The notes under the pieces were generated by a model. The model searched no databases. It was not told where the DNA came from and was given only the letters and a program-made list of their open reading frames with translations. Positions 16,261 to 25,216 of a stretch of DNA of 64,000 nucleotides are shown piece after piece; within the stretch, counting starts at the first letter, position 1; the number at the start of each line of letters is the position of its first letter. The translations under genes were made by a program, and so were the position numbers. The stretch comes from Pontibacter qinzhouensis (GTDB lineage: Bacteria; Bacteroidota; Bacteroidia; Cytophagales; Hymenobacteraceae), in NCBI RefSeq assembly GCF_008017455.1, contig NZ_VRTY01000008.1, forward strand, positions 1 to 64,000, read 5' to 3'.

Positions 16261-18747
16261 CTACTCCACCACCGGCTTCTCTTCTGTTACCGTTAGCTTT
16301 AGCGGGTATTTCACTTTCTCTTTCAGCAGGGCCAGCTTTACCACATCATCCACGCGGTCAACATAATGTATTTTCAGGCCTTTAATGTAGTTCTCCGGAA
16401 TTTCGTTTATGTCTTTGCGGTTTTTCTGGCATAGAATAATGTCAGAGATGCCGGCACGGCGTGCAGCCAAAATCTTCTCTTTTATACCGCCTACAGGTAG
16501 CACTTTACCCCGTAAGGTAATCTCACCGGTCATAGCCAGGCGTGCACGAACCTTGCGCTGCGTAAACACCGAGGCAATAGAAGTAAAAATAGCGATACCC
16601 GCAGATGGTCCGTCTTTCGGAACAGCACCTTCCGGGAAGTGAATGTGCAGGTCGTACTGGTCGAAAAGCCTGTAATCGATATCCAGGAGTTCAGCATGTG
16701 CCTTCAGGTAAGAAATAGCCGTCATAGCCGACTCTTTCATTACATCGCCCAATTGCCCCGATAAGGTAAGTTTGCCTTTGCCTCTGCTCAGAATAGACTC
16801 GATGAAGAGGATATCCCCTCCTACCGATGTCCAGGCCAGGCCGGTTACCACGCCAGCTGTGTCTATGTCCTGGTAAATTTCTTTGTCGAAGATCTCCGAT
16901 CCCAGAATCTTCACCACATCTTCTGGCTTAATGGCAGGAGTAAACTCCTCCTCCATGGCCTTCAGCTTGGCCGTGTTCCGAACCAGTTGCCCGATTTTGC
17001 GCTCCAGGCTCCGCACACCAGATTCGCGGGTGTAATCTTCTATTACCTTCTGAATGGTTGCTTTCGGCACCTTCACGTCTTCCTCCTTTAAACCATGCTC
17101 GCTTACCTGCTTCGGCACCAGGTGACGCCTGGCAATCTCGGTTTTCTCTTCCAGAGTATAGCCGGTCAGCTCAATTATCTCCATCCGGTCGCGCAGGGCA
17201 GGCTGTATGGTATCTAAAGAGTTGGCAGTCGCAATAAAGAGCACCTTCGAGAGGTCGTACTCCACATCCAGGTAATTGTCCAGGAAGGTGTGGTTCTGCT
17301 CCGGGTCCAGCACCTCGAGCAGAGCCGAAGACGGGTCACCACGGAAATCGGAAGCCAGCTTGTCGATCTCATCCAGAATGATAACCGGGTTAGATGAACC
17401 TATTTTCTTGATCTGGTTGATGATCTTTCCCGGCATGGCCCCCACATAGGTGCGCCGGTGCCCGCGAATTTCTGCCTCATCGCGCACACCTCCTAATGAC
17501 ATCCTGACATACTCGCGGCCCAATGCCTTGGCAACCGAACGACCAAGCGACGTTTTACCTACGCCCGGAGGTCCGTAAAGGCACAGAATCGGCGCTTTCA
17601 TGTCCTGCTTCAGTTTCAACACGGCCAGGTATTCTATAATCCTGTCTTTCACCTTCTCGAGGCCGTAATGGTCGGCATCCAGAATTTTTTTAGTGCGCTT
17701 CAGGTTAAAATTGTCTTTGGTATACTCGTTCCATGGCAGGTCGAGCAGGAACTCAAGGTAGTTTACCGCCACCGGATACTCAGCCGCCTGCGGATTTACT
17801 CGCGCCAGCCTTTCTATCTCCTTGCTAAAGTGCTTGGCAACTGGCTCAGGCCATTTCTTTTTGGCGGCACGCTCTCTGAACCTGGCAATCTCCTGGTCGG
17901 GTCCCTCCTGCCCCAGTTCATCCTGCAGCACCTTTATCTGCTGCCGCAGAAAATAGTCGCGCTGCTGCTGGTCTATATCGGTGTGTACTTTGGTATGGAT
18001 CTCCTGCTTTAGCTCCAGCAACTGTATTTCGCGCAGCATCAGTTCCAACAGCTGGGTGCCACGCTCTGCCCCGTCGTTTACCTCTAAGAGCTGCTGCTTC
18101 TGGGCCACCTCCACATTCAGGTTCGACGACAGAAAGTGCGTCAGAAAGCTAGGGCTATCTATATTATCGAGGGCTACCTGCGCCTCCTGCGGAATTTCAG
18201 GGCTGAGTTTCAGCATTTTAGCCGCCGCATCTTTCAGCGACTGCACCAGTGCCTTTACCTCTTTGCTCTTTTTGTTTGGGAACGTTTCGGTGCAGTAGCT
18301 GATGCGAGCCTGCAGAAAAGGATCTTCTTGGGTAATTTCCTCTATCTTAAAGCGGCTCTGCCCTTGAATTATAATGGTGGTATTACCATCTGGCAGCACC
18401 AGCATTTTCAGGATTTTAGCTACCGTGCCTACCTCAAACAGGTCTTCTGCGGCAGGCTCATCGCTGGTCATGTTTTTCTGGGCCACAACACCAATGGTTT
18501 TATCGCCCTTATGAGCTTTACGCACCAGCCTCACCGATTTTTTGCGGCTTACCGTAATCGGCAGCACCACGCCCGGAAACAGCACTGTGTTTCGGACAGC
18601 TAAAATAGGCAACTCATCAGGCAAGTCTTCAGTTGAAACATTCTCGTCCGGATCCAATGTGATAATTGGAATCATGTCATCATTTTCTTCTCCGGTGATA
18701 TCGCTCATCAAAAGCTGGTGTAAAAAGTTATTGGAATTATATGTCAT
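16261..18747 (-). CDS. lon: ATP-dependent protease Lon
   Basis: Up to 828 residues. The N-terminal LON substrate-binding domain (about 45-240, LPILAVRNTVLFPGVVLPI) is followed by a coiled linker, an AAA+ domain with Walker A GPPGVGKTS near residue 390 and ILDEIDK near 455, and a C-terminal protease domain. PKDGPSAGIAI near residue 713 supplies the catalytic Ser, with a Lys about 43 residues further on. It degrades misfolded and regulatory proteins in the cytosol. The start could also be the ATG at 18708 (MSDITGEE), which fits family length equally well. It appears monocistronic. Confidence 0.96.
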   Translation of the reverse strand: MTYNSNNFLHQLLMSDITGEENDDMIPIITLDPDENVSTEDLPDELPILAVRNTVLFPGVVLPITVSRKKSVRLVRKAHKGDKTIGVVAQKNMTSDEPAAEDLFEVGTVAKILKMLVLPDGNTTIIIQGQSRFKIEEITQEDPFLQARISYCTETFPNKKSKEVKALVQSLKDAAAKMLKLSPEIPQEAQVALDNIDSPSFLTHFLSSNLNVEVAQKQQLLEVNDGAERGTQLLELMLREIQLLELKQEIHTKVHTDIDQQQRDYFLRQQIKVLQDELGQEGPDQEIARFRERAAKKKWPEPVAKHFSKEIERLARVNPQAAEYPVAVNYLEFLLDLPWNEYTKDNFNLKRTKKILDADHYGLEKVKDRIIEYLAVLKLKQDMKAPILCLYGPPGVGKTSLGRSVAKALGREYVRMSLGGVRDEAEIRGHRRTYVGAMPGKIINQIKKIGSSNPVIILDEIDKLASDFRGDPSSALLEVLDPEQNHTFLDNYLDVEYDLSKVLFIATANSLDTIQPALRDRMEIIELTGYTLEEKTEIARRHLVPKQVSEHGLKEEDVKVPKATIQKVIEDYTRESGVRSLERKIGQLVRNTAKLKAMEEEFTPAIKPEDVVKILGSEIFDKEIYQDIDTAGVVTGLAWTSVGGDILFIESILSRGKGKLTLSGQLGDVMKESAMTAISYLKAHAELLDIDYRLFDQYDLHIHFPEGAVPKDGPSAGIAIFTSIASVFTQRKVRARLAMTGEITLRGKVLPVGGIKEKILAARRAGISDIILCQKNRKDINEIPENYIKGLKIHYVDRVDDVVKLALLKEKVKYPLKLTVTEEKPVVE

Positions 18748-19076
18748 AAGTCAGATTAGTGCCAGTTTGACAGAAAATAGCAGCAGTATGCTTTCTCTGT
18801 AAGTAGTACGTGTATAGTCAAGACCTGTGCCAAGCCTGCAGTTTATGGCAGGCAACCGCACAACAATTGTAGTTTTAATTTCTGATGGTCGCCTTTAATT
18901 CAGCCTGCAGCACAAGCTGCGGAATTTAGTTGTAAGCTACAGCCGAGGCAATTCTCTAATTAAAACCCTGGAGTCTTCTTTTCTTCAAAAAATAAATACT
19001 TAGAGAGTGATTGTTGTTATCAAATTTATTTGCTAAAAACAATATCTTTGAGCCTATAGTAAATGTATACGGGTTA

Positions 19077-21059
19077 ATGAAGTTCAATTCCCTTTTCGGG
19101 TTCTTTTTGTCTTTTTTTCTGTTGCCATTCCTCAGCGCAGGGCAGTATCAGCATGTCCCGTTGGATTCTGCTCAGACTAAAGTTCACAAAAATACCCCAT
19201 CTGTCGGTTTTCAACTACAATTTTCTAATATTAATGTAATTTCTTATTACAACGACCGCAAAGCATTAGCTACTATCCAGAAGCTTGAGAAACGGAAACA
19301 ATACAAACAGGTACTGCCGCTACTGGAGAAATATGTTAAAAACTTCGCCATCGAAAATTTTTACAAAGATACGCACCTGCTCTGGCGATTAGGGCAGCTT
19401 TATGAGCGGCAGGGGCAAAAGGAGAAGGCCGTTGCCATGTTTAGGCTCGTTCTGAAGCACCACCGCTCCGATGCCCGCCGGGTGCAATCCTATTACGACT
19501 CGCTGGAGCAAAACACCAAAGATTTTTACGTACCCCTCGACTACTACTATGAGCTGGTAGAGTACCGCAAAAAGATTACTACGTTTAAGCCGCCAAAAGG
19601 TGTTTACCTGAACATGGGGAATGCCATCAATTCTGCTTATGAAGATTACGGCCCGGCGCTGAGCAAAGACAATGAGCTTCTGATATTTACATCGAAACGC
19701 AACATACAGGGCATACACGGCAAGTCGAACGAAGACTTGTTTTACTCCAGGCAGGTAAACGGCCACTGGCAGGATGCCAAAGCGTTTGGCAAACCCCTTA
19801 ACAGCATTTATAACGAAGGATCGGCGTGCCTGACCCGCGATGGCAAAACCATGTATTTTGCCCGTTGCGAAGCACCAGATGGACTGGGCAACTGCGACAT
19901 TTACTCGGCCATCCTGCAACCCGATGGCACCTGGGGCCAGATAAAAAACCTCGGAGCTAATGTAAACAGCTACGCCTGGGACTCACAGCCTAGCCTTTCG
20001 ACAACAGAAGATACCCTTTACTTTGCCTCCGACCGCCTGGGAGGGTTCGGCCTCTCCGACATATACTTTACCTACAAGCGCAAAAGCGGCGACTGGGCTC
20101 CGGCCAAGAACATGGGCCCAGTTATAAACACCCGCGAGAGTGAGGTTAGTCCTTTTTTCCACCCCCTCTACCAGGTGCTGTATTTTAGCTCCAGGGGGCA
20201 GCTTTTTAATTTCGGCGATTTCGATATTTATAAAACCTATAAGGTTAAAGGGAAGTGGCAGGAACCCATGAACATTGGTCCGTTGGTAAACGGTAAGGGC
20301 AGCGAATACTATTTTACGATAGATACCGACTCCAAAAACCTCTACTACGCCCGCTCCGAAGCCGACAACATCGAGAACCTGGATCTGTTTTCTTTTCCGT
20401 TGCCCATGGAGGCGCACCCGCTAGCTGTAACCAAAGTAGAGGGTACGCTGGTAGATTCAGTCACGCAGAAGCCACTTTCGGGCGTTATTTCCGTTATCGA
20501 CCTGGAAAATGGCATCGAAATTTCCTCTAAATACATTCGGCCCGATGGTTCTTTTGAATTTAACCTCATCGACCATTCGCGCTACATGATCATTATTCAG
20601 AGCCCTGACTTTTTTACCATTGAGCGGGAGTTATCGCTGCAGAACGACACGTCGCTGCAGGTGATGACCACGCTCATAGATTACAACATTCCGCTGGTGT
20701 TCGAGAACATCGAATTTGACCCCATGGAATCGGATATCAAAAAAGAAATGGAGCCTATTCTGGATGAAGTTGCTTTTTTCCTGATTGACCACCCCACCTA
20801 TATGCTCGAGATTTCGGGCCATACAGATGGTGCCGGAAATGCCGATTTCAACCAGGAACTGTCTCAGGACCGGGCGAATGCTATACGCCGCTACATAGAA
20901 CAGAAAGTGAACCTGCAGGAAGGTCGTATAATAGCCATTGGCTATGGCAGCAGCAAACCCCTGCGCGAAGAAAAAACCGACGAAGACAAACGTATTAACC
21001 GCCGGGTAGAGTTTAGGGTAGAGAAACCAGACAGGCCAAAACCGGGGGCTGGCAGGTAA
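19077..21059 (+). CDS. PorE-like OmpA-family protein (TPR, PD40 propeller, carboxypeptidase-like and OmpA domains)
   Basis: A 660-residue periplasmic/outer-membrane protein with a signal peptide (MKFNSLFGFFLSFFLLPFLSAGQ). Order: TPR-like helices (about 55-135), PD40/WD40-like propeller repeats (about 185-440, such as YGPALSKDNELLIFTSKR), a carboxypeptidase-regulatory-like domain (about 450-530), and an OmpA C-terminal peptidoglycan-binding domain (about 540-650, with ISGHTDGAGNADFNQ and the closing INRRVEFRV). This order is that described for PorE of the type IX secretion system, but paralogues with the same plan exist, so no symbol is given. I start at the ATG at 19077 because the signal peptide begins there. 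Confidence 0.87.
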   Translation: MKFNSLFGFFLSFFLLPFLSAGQYQHVPLDSAQTKVHKNTPSVGFQLQFSNINVISYYNDRKALATIQKLEKRKQYKQVLPLLEKYVKNFAIENFYKDTHLLWRLGQLYERQGQKEKAVAMFRLVLKHHRSDARRVQSYYDSLEQNTKDFYVPLDYYYELVEYRKKITTFKPPKGVYLNMGNAINSAYEDYGPALSKDNELLIFTSKRNIQGIHGKSNEDLFYSRQVNGHWQDAKAFGKPLNSIYNEGSACLTRDGKTMYFARCEAPDGLGNCDIYSAILQPDGTWGQIKNLGANVNSYAWDSQPSLSTTEDTLYFASDRLGGFGLSDIYFTYKRKSGDWAPAKNMGPVINTRESEVSPFFHPLYQVLYFSSRGQLFNFGDFDIYKTYKVKGKWQEPMNIGPLVNGKGSEYYFTIDTDSKNLYYARSEADNIENLDLFSFPLPMEAHPLAVTKVEGTLVDSVTQKPLSGVISVIDLENGIEISSKYIRPDGSFEFNLIDHSRYMIIIQSPDFFTIERELSLQNDTSLQVMTTLIDYNIPLVFENIEFDPMESDIKKEMEPILDEVAFFLIDHPTYMLEISGHTDGAGNADFNQELSQDRANAIRRYIEQKVNLQEGRIIAIGYGSSKPLREEKTDEDKRINRRVEFRVEKPDRPKPGAGR

Positions 21060-21118
21060 TTTATGGCTGTGCCAAATTAGCAATCAGTTTGCCTTAGCAA
21101 TGAGCTTTAACCTCTCAA

Positions 21119-21175
21119 ACCCTTGAGCCGATTTTCCCAAAAATCCTTCTGAAGGCCATTTTCATTAGCATAATT
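21119..21175 (-). repeat. 57-bp dispersed element, copy 7
   Basis: On the plus strand it reads ACCCTTG, then TCCTTCTGAAGG, then CATTTTCATTAGCATAATT. It lies between two convergent genes, with the CAAGGGT end toward the stop of the PorE-like gene. Read from that gene it is a hairpin followed by a T-rich stretch. Confidence 0.87.
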
Positions 21176-21304
21176 GCTGAATCACAGATTAACTGGCTTT
21201 TACCCCTACCTCACAACTTAACATAGCTTACCTTTCCAGATAGCGAAATAGGAGCAAAACCTTTTAATCTGTGATCCAGAGAATAGGGTTGGTTTACTTT
21301 TCTG

Positions 21305-22030
21305 TTATCCCCGCTTCATAGCTTTTTCCAGCTCCTCATAATTGGTAAGGTCCAGGCGTAGCGGCGTAATAGAAACGTAGCCGTGGTCCATGGCCCAGCG
21401 ATCAGTACCGTCTTCTGTCTCTTCCACTGGTATTACCGTGAACCAAAAGTGTTCGCGGCCCATGGGGTCGGTGCCCGGTACTACCTTGCCATCGTAGTGC
21501 CGGAGCGACTGGCGTGTCCATTTAATGCCTTTGGCCTGAACCGGAATATTCACGTTGAGCAGTGTCAGGTCGTTTTGGGGCAAGAGCAGTTCCAGGGTTT
21601 CGCGCACAAATGGCTTTATCAGGTCAAAATCTGGCTCGTCGCGGGTAACGGGTGTGCTGAAGGCAATGCCTCTGGTGCCAAACAATGCCGCCTGCTTGGC
21701 TGCAGCCAACGTGCCTGAGTGCCAGGCCGAGTTACCCAAATTTGTACCCAGGTTAATACCCGACAGCACAATATCGACCTGCTGCTCCCAATGAAAAAGT
21801 CCCATGGCCACACAGTCTGCCGGAGTACCGTTAACGCGGTACGCCTCAAAATCGCCGATAGGCGTGGGCCGGTACGAGAGCGGGCGGGTTGCCGTAATGG
21901 CATGCCCCATCGAAGATTGTTCCACATCAGGGGCCACAATGCGCACCTGTCCAAATTCCGAAGCCACCTCGGCAAGAGCCAGAATGCCCGGGCTATAAAT
22001 TCCGTCGTCGTTTGCTATTAAAATTCGCAT
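21305..22030 (-). CDS. surE: 5'/3'-nucleotidase SurE
   Basis: A 241-residue metal-dependent survival-protein phosphatase that dephosphorylates nucleoside monophosphates. The metal-binding NDDG (residues 7-10), a Ser in EQSSMGHAIT (about 39-41) and SGINLGTNLG (about 90-99) with a downstream Asn are all present. The family's C-terminal SITPLRLDLTNYEEL is also seen. It converges with the PorE-like gene and is divergent from the lipid-kinase-like gene. Confidence 0.96.
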   Translation of the reverse strand: MRILIANDDGIYSPGILALAEVASEFGQVRIVAPDVEQSSMGHAITATRPLSYRPTPIGDFEAYRVNGTPADCVAMGLFHWEQQVDIVLSGINLGTNLGNSAWHSGTLAAAKQAALFGTRGIAFSTPVTRDEPDFDLIKPFVRETLELLLPQNDLTLLNVNIPVQAKGIKWTRQSLRHYDGKVVPGTDPMGREHFWFTVIPVEETEDGTDRWAMDHGYVSITPLRLDLTNYEELEKAMKRG

Positions 22031-22126
22031 AGTCTGTTCTGTTATTTAAAAAGCTGTTTTCAGATAACTAACTTCTTCACTTGTCCGTTATGTGTGAGCG
22101 AGTTAATCCTTACTAGATACTGTTTT

Positions 22127-23005
22127 ATGCCTGCACGTGTTACCTTATTGCACAATCCGGGAGCCGGCTTTGAGCAATACACCCCCGAAGAGTTGATACA
22201 TGAGCTGAAGAAAAAAGGCTACGATGTTCACTACGCCTCCACCAAAGAAGACGATTACGAACAGTACCTGCATGCTCCGGGCGAGTTGGTGATAGTAGCA
22301 GGAGGTGATGGCACCGTTCAGAAAATTTCAAAATACCTGGTAGGCCGCGACATCCCGATCGGGCTGCTGCCACTAGGCACTGCCAACAACATTGCCACCA
22401 CGTTAGGCATAAAAGGCCAACCTGCCGAAATTATTGCCAGCTGGGATCTAAATAGAAAAAAGCTATTTGATGTGGGCATTCTGGATGGGCCAAAAGGCAG
22501 GAAATATTTCGTGGAGGCCGTGGGTTTGGGTATCTTCCCGAAGCTCATCCAAAAACGCGAAAAAGATGATGAAGAATTCGACAGCCGCGAAGAAGAGCTA
22601 CAGGACGCACTGGAGCATCAGCAGGAAATCTTAGAGAAAGCCTCTTCTTTTAAAGCCACCCTACAACTCGATGAGGAGCACTTGGAAGACGATTACCTGC
22701 TGGTCGAGATCATGAACATAAAATTTACGGGCCCGAACATGGACCTTGCACCGAAAGCCGACCCAGGCGATGGTTGGTTCGATGTAGTAGTAGTAAAAGA
22801 GCACGAGCGAAAAAAATTCTCTGCCTACCTGGATGCGTGCCTACGAGGCATTGAAAATTCAGACCAATTTAAAGTGCATCGCGCTAAGAATATTGAGGTG
22901 ACAACCGAATGTTCCCATTACCACATAGACGATGACACACAGAAAAACAAAGAAAATAGATTAAACATAGAACTGGTGCCGCATGGGCTGCAGTTTCTGG
23001 TCTAA
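22127..23005 (+). CDS. diacylglycerol kinase-family (lipid/sphingosine kinase-like) protein
   Basis: A 292-residue cytosolic or membrane-associated kinase-fold protein. It has LLHNPGAG near the N-terminus, the ATP-binding AGGDGTVQKI (about 60-70) and PLGTANNIA (about 85-93), all hallmarks of the DAGK catalytic domain. The C-terminal beta-rich lobe is present. I start at the ATG at 22127, where MPARVTLLHNPGAG matches family starts, instead of a GTG 33 bp upstream. The lipid substrate is unknown. Confidence 0.9.
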   Translation: MPARVTLLHNPGAGFEQYTPEELIHELKKKGYDVHYASTKEDDYEQYLHAPGELVIVAGGDGTVQKISKYLVGRDIPIGLLPLGTANNIATTLGIKGQPAEIIASWDLNRKKLFDVGILDGPKGRKYFVEAVGLGIFPKLIQKREKDDEEFDSREEELQDALEHQQEILEKASSFKATLQLDEEHLEDDYLLVEIMNIKFTGPNMDLAPKADPGDGWFDVVVVKEHERKKFSAYLDACLRGIENSDQFKVHRAKNIEVTTECSHYHIDDDTQKNKENRLNIELVPHGLQFLV

Positions 23006-23243
23006 GTCTCTTTCTTACTCAGCCATCCTGATAAAAATTAACTAGCAAGCAATACGGTAGCTAGTGCAGCGTCGGGTATGGTTTGGTCCTGAACAAGTAA
23101 AGCTGCCAACTTAGACCGACTCTGAACTTATTGGTATCAGAAAATGCATCATCTTCAAAAAAACGACACACAGTTTTTTGATTTGTAGAACAAGTAAAAA
23201 AGTCTCATAGCCTGTGCCGCTACCATCAAAACATGATGAGTTG

Positions 23244-23300
23244 ACCCTTGGCAGAACTCTCAGAAAAAACCTTCCGGAGGCTGTTTCTATTAGAATAATT
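23244..23300 (-). repeat. 57-bp dispersed element, copy 8
   Basis: The plus strand reads ACCCTTG, then CCTTCCGGAGG, then CTATTAGAATAATT. The CAAGGGT end faces the stop of the kinase-like gene at 23005, although 239 bp away. Confidence 0.85.
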
Positions 23301-23390
23301 CCTCCTGTGCAAAAAGTAAAGATTACTGTTTGGAGTATTTCGTAGGAGCATGTCGAGCGGTTTGTTGAAATTGGAAGTATCCTACTCTCA

Positions 23391-23451
23391 CAGCCATGGC
23401 AGCACTTATACAAAGAGCTGCCATGGCTGATGGATCTTGCCTACAAGATCC
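23391..23451. repeat. two adjacent perfect inverted repeats in the 586-bp convergent spacer
   Basis: CAGCCATGGCAGC (23391-23403) has its exact complement at 23417-23429. Immediately after, GGATCTTG (23432-23439) pairs with CAAGATCC (23444-23451). The second hairpin and its downstream flank (ACAAGATCC, GGGATGACA) look like a decayed relative of the 143-bp MITE interior. No T-run follows either hairpin. No credible gene lies in 23006-23591. Confidence 0.6.
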
Positions 23452-23516
23452 CAAAGGGATGACAAAAGGAGAGATGATGGAGTACAAATCGTTATGAGAC
23501 GACTACTGCACAAATA

Positions 23517-23573
23517 AATTATTCCAATAAAAAGGCCCTTCAGAAGAAAAAACAGGCTTTTGGTTTCAAGGGT
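23517..23573 (+). repeat. 57-bp dispersed element, copy 9
   Basis: AATTATTCCAATAAAAAG, core GCCCTTCAGAAG, end CAAGGGT facing the DUF6702 stop 19 bp away. Confidence 0.83.
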
Positions 23574-23591
23574 TTGAAAGGCCTGCCGTTG

Positions 23592-24086
23592 CTACAGGTT
23601 TACTTTTTTGGGGCGGTCGTTTTTCTGAAAAAGCAAACTGTTGGTTTTGCCTTTGGAGTTGATATTGACTATGTTCATCTGGTCGTTGAACAGCTCCATT
23701 AACACAGTGTTGTGCACCAGAAGTGGCAGGGTCGCATGCTGAACAGGCACCTCCACATAAGCCCATACAGCATCTGTCTCTGCTTCTGACCCCAGGAAAT
23801 GGTGCTGCAATGGTTTTCCTTTTTCCTGCTCAAACACCAGGTGCTGTTGCAGGTATGCCTGCAGGTGCTGCTGCACATGCGCTGCCTTGCTATAAACAAT
23901 CTTGCCCTTCGTTTTTTTGGAGAGAGCATCTTCCAGGTCGTCCATAAACACTTTTATGGCTACCTCCAGGCGCTGCGTCTTGGGGTTATAGGAAATATCG
24001 GTTATGCTGGCATGGTAATCATGTGCTGAAGTTTGCAAGCTCAGCAGCAAGGAAAAAAGGAAAAACAGAGTGCGAAATAACTTCAT
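23592..24086 (-). CDS. DUF6702 family secreted protein
   Basis: A 164-residue protein with a signal peptide (MKLFRTLFFLFSLLLSLQTSAHDYHAS). It shows the family pattern HDYHASITDISYNPKTQRLEVAIKVF then DDLEDAL at the N-terminal side and a tract around NTVLMELFNDQMNIVNI near the C-terminus. Its function is unknown; it is probably periplasmic. It starts 5 bp after the LysM gene on the same strand, so they share a transcript. Confidence 0.85.
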   Translation of the reverse strand: MKLFRTLFFLFSLLLSLQTSAHDYHASITDISYNPKTQRLEVAIKVFMDDLEDALSKKTKGKIVYSKAAHVQQHLQAYLQQHLVFEQEKGKPLQHHFLGSEAETDAVWAYVEVPVQHATLPLLVHNTVLMELFNDQMNIVNINSKGKTNSLLFQKNDRPKKVNL

Positions 24087-24091
24087 ATTAA

Positions 24092-25210
24092 TTATTCGGC
24101 TGGTGGCAGATCTGCCATCACACGCCGGGCCATGCTGGGCATGGTATCACTCACAATGCGTTGTACATCGTTTATATTTGATTCGTAAGGCACATTTACC
24201 TTGTTACCCGATATCAGTTTCCCGGAGCTGTCGTAGATCGAATAGTGAACCAAAAAATCACGCTGATAGTTTTGTGCCGCCCTGTCCAGGCAATTCTCGT
24301 AAATTGTTTTTACCTCAAACTGGTTTATGAAAACATAGTAATCGATATCGTAGGCGCTGTTGTAGCGATCAAAGAAAGAAGCATCTTTTACCGTAACGCC
24401 GTAGTGCTTGCTCTGATCTTTGGCTACCGGTGTAGGTCCTGCTTCTTTGTTGGTTATCTTCTCTTTCTGCTTCTTAAGCCAGTCTGTTGGCGATTGCTTG
24501 TCGTTTGTATTCACCGCAGGCTGCCTGTTGTACTTCGACTGTTTGTTGTCCTGATAGCTGTAGTGCAACGATTTGTAGACACTGCTCATTTCATTTACAC
24601 TGTCGCGGTATACATCGCCGAGCAGGTGTATGGTTTCGTACTCGCGGCTCGCCATCAAGGCATCGAGGCGGTTCCGGAAGGCATACCGGATGTTCGGACG
24701 CGGTATCCGCGATTTTTGTGCAATCTCATCATCGGCATCCGAAAAGTACAGGTAAGGGTCGAAAGGGATCACCATAATCCGGCTTTTGGTTTTGGTGGCT
24801 GCAGGGGCTGGTGAGGCCGAAGCGGTAGTACTGTTTACGCCTGCTCCGGTTGTGTACTGGCTGGTGGCACGGTCACCTGTAGCCGGCGCTGGGACAGTTT
24901 GATTTTGGCTATTATCCCCTGACCCAGCTTTTTTCTGTGTAGCCGCTACTCTGGAGGTCAGGTAAAGTGTTTGCCCGATCTGCAGCTTGTTCTCGTTCCA
25001 CTGCTGCAGCGAGTCAAGCGGAATGTTAAACCTCCGTGAAAGACTATAATACGTATCGCCCTGCTGCACTACATACACACTATCAGACACAGCCGCTTGC
25101 TGCACGTTGGCGGCACCTAAAGCTACTGGAGCCGCCTCTGAACTTGTAGATACAAAAACTAAAAAAGTAAAAATTAACAGGGCAAACGTTGTAATAGCTC
25201 TCATCAGCAA
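24092..25210 (-). CDS. LysM-domain secreted protein
   Basis: A 372-residue protein with a signal peptide (about residues 1-27) and one LysM domain (about 45-88: YVVQQGDTYYSLSRRFNIPL then NKLQIGQTLYL), which binds peptidoglycan or chitin-like glycans. A Ser/Thr/Ala-rich linker (about 95-140) and a C-terminal domain of unknown type with FDPYLYFSDADDEIAQ follow. It sits 6 bp after rseP and 5 bp before DUF6702, an apparent three-gene operon on the minus strand. The start could be the second Met, 2 codons in. Confidence 0.85.
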   Translation of the reverse strand: MLMRAITTFALLIFTFLVFVSTSSEAAPVALGAANVQQAAVSDSVYVVQQGDTYYSLSRRFNIPLDSLQQWNENKLQIGQTLYLTSRVAATQKKAGSGDNSQNQTVPAPATGDRATSQYTTGAGVNSTTASASPAPAATKTKSRIMVIPFDPYLYFSDADDEIAQKSRIPRPNIRYAFRNRLDALMASREYETIHLLGDVYRDSVNEMSSVYKSLHYSYQDNKQSKYNRQPAVNTNDKQSPTDWLKKQKEKITNKEAGPTPVAKDQSKHYGVTVKDASFFDRYNSAYDIDYYVFINQFEVKTIYENCLDRAAQNYQRDFLVHYSIYDSSGKLISGNKVNVPYESNINDVQRIVSDTMPSMARRVMADLPPAE

Positions 25211-25216
25211 ATCTTT

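Noticed and set aside
23111-23413. 100-codon minus-strand ORF in the convergent spacer
   Set aside because: It runs across a dispersed element and inverted repeats, is rich in Cys/Ser without pattern and resembles no protein family.
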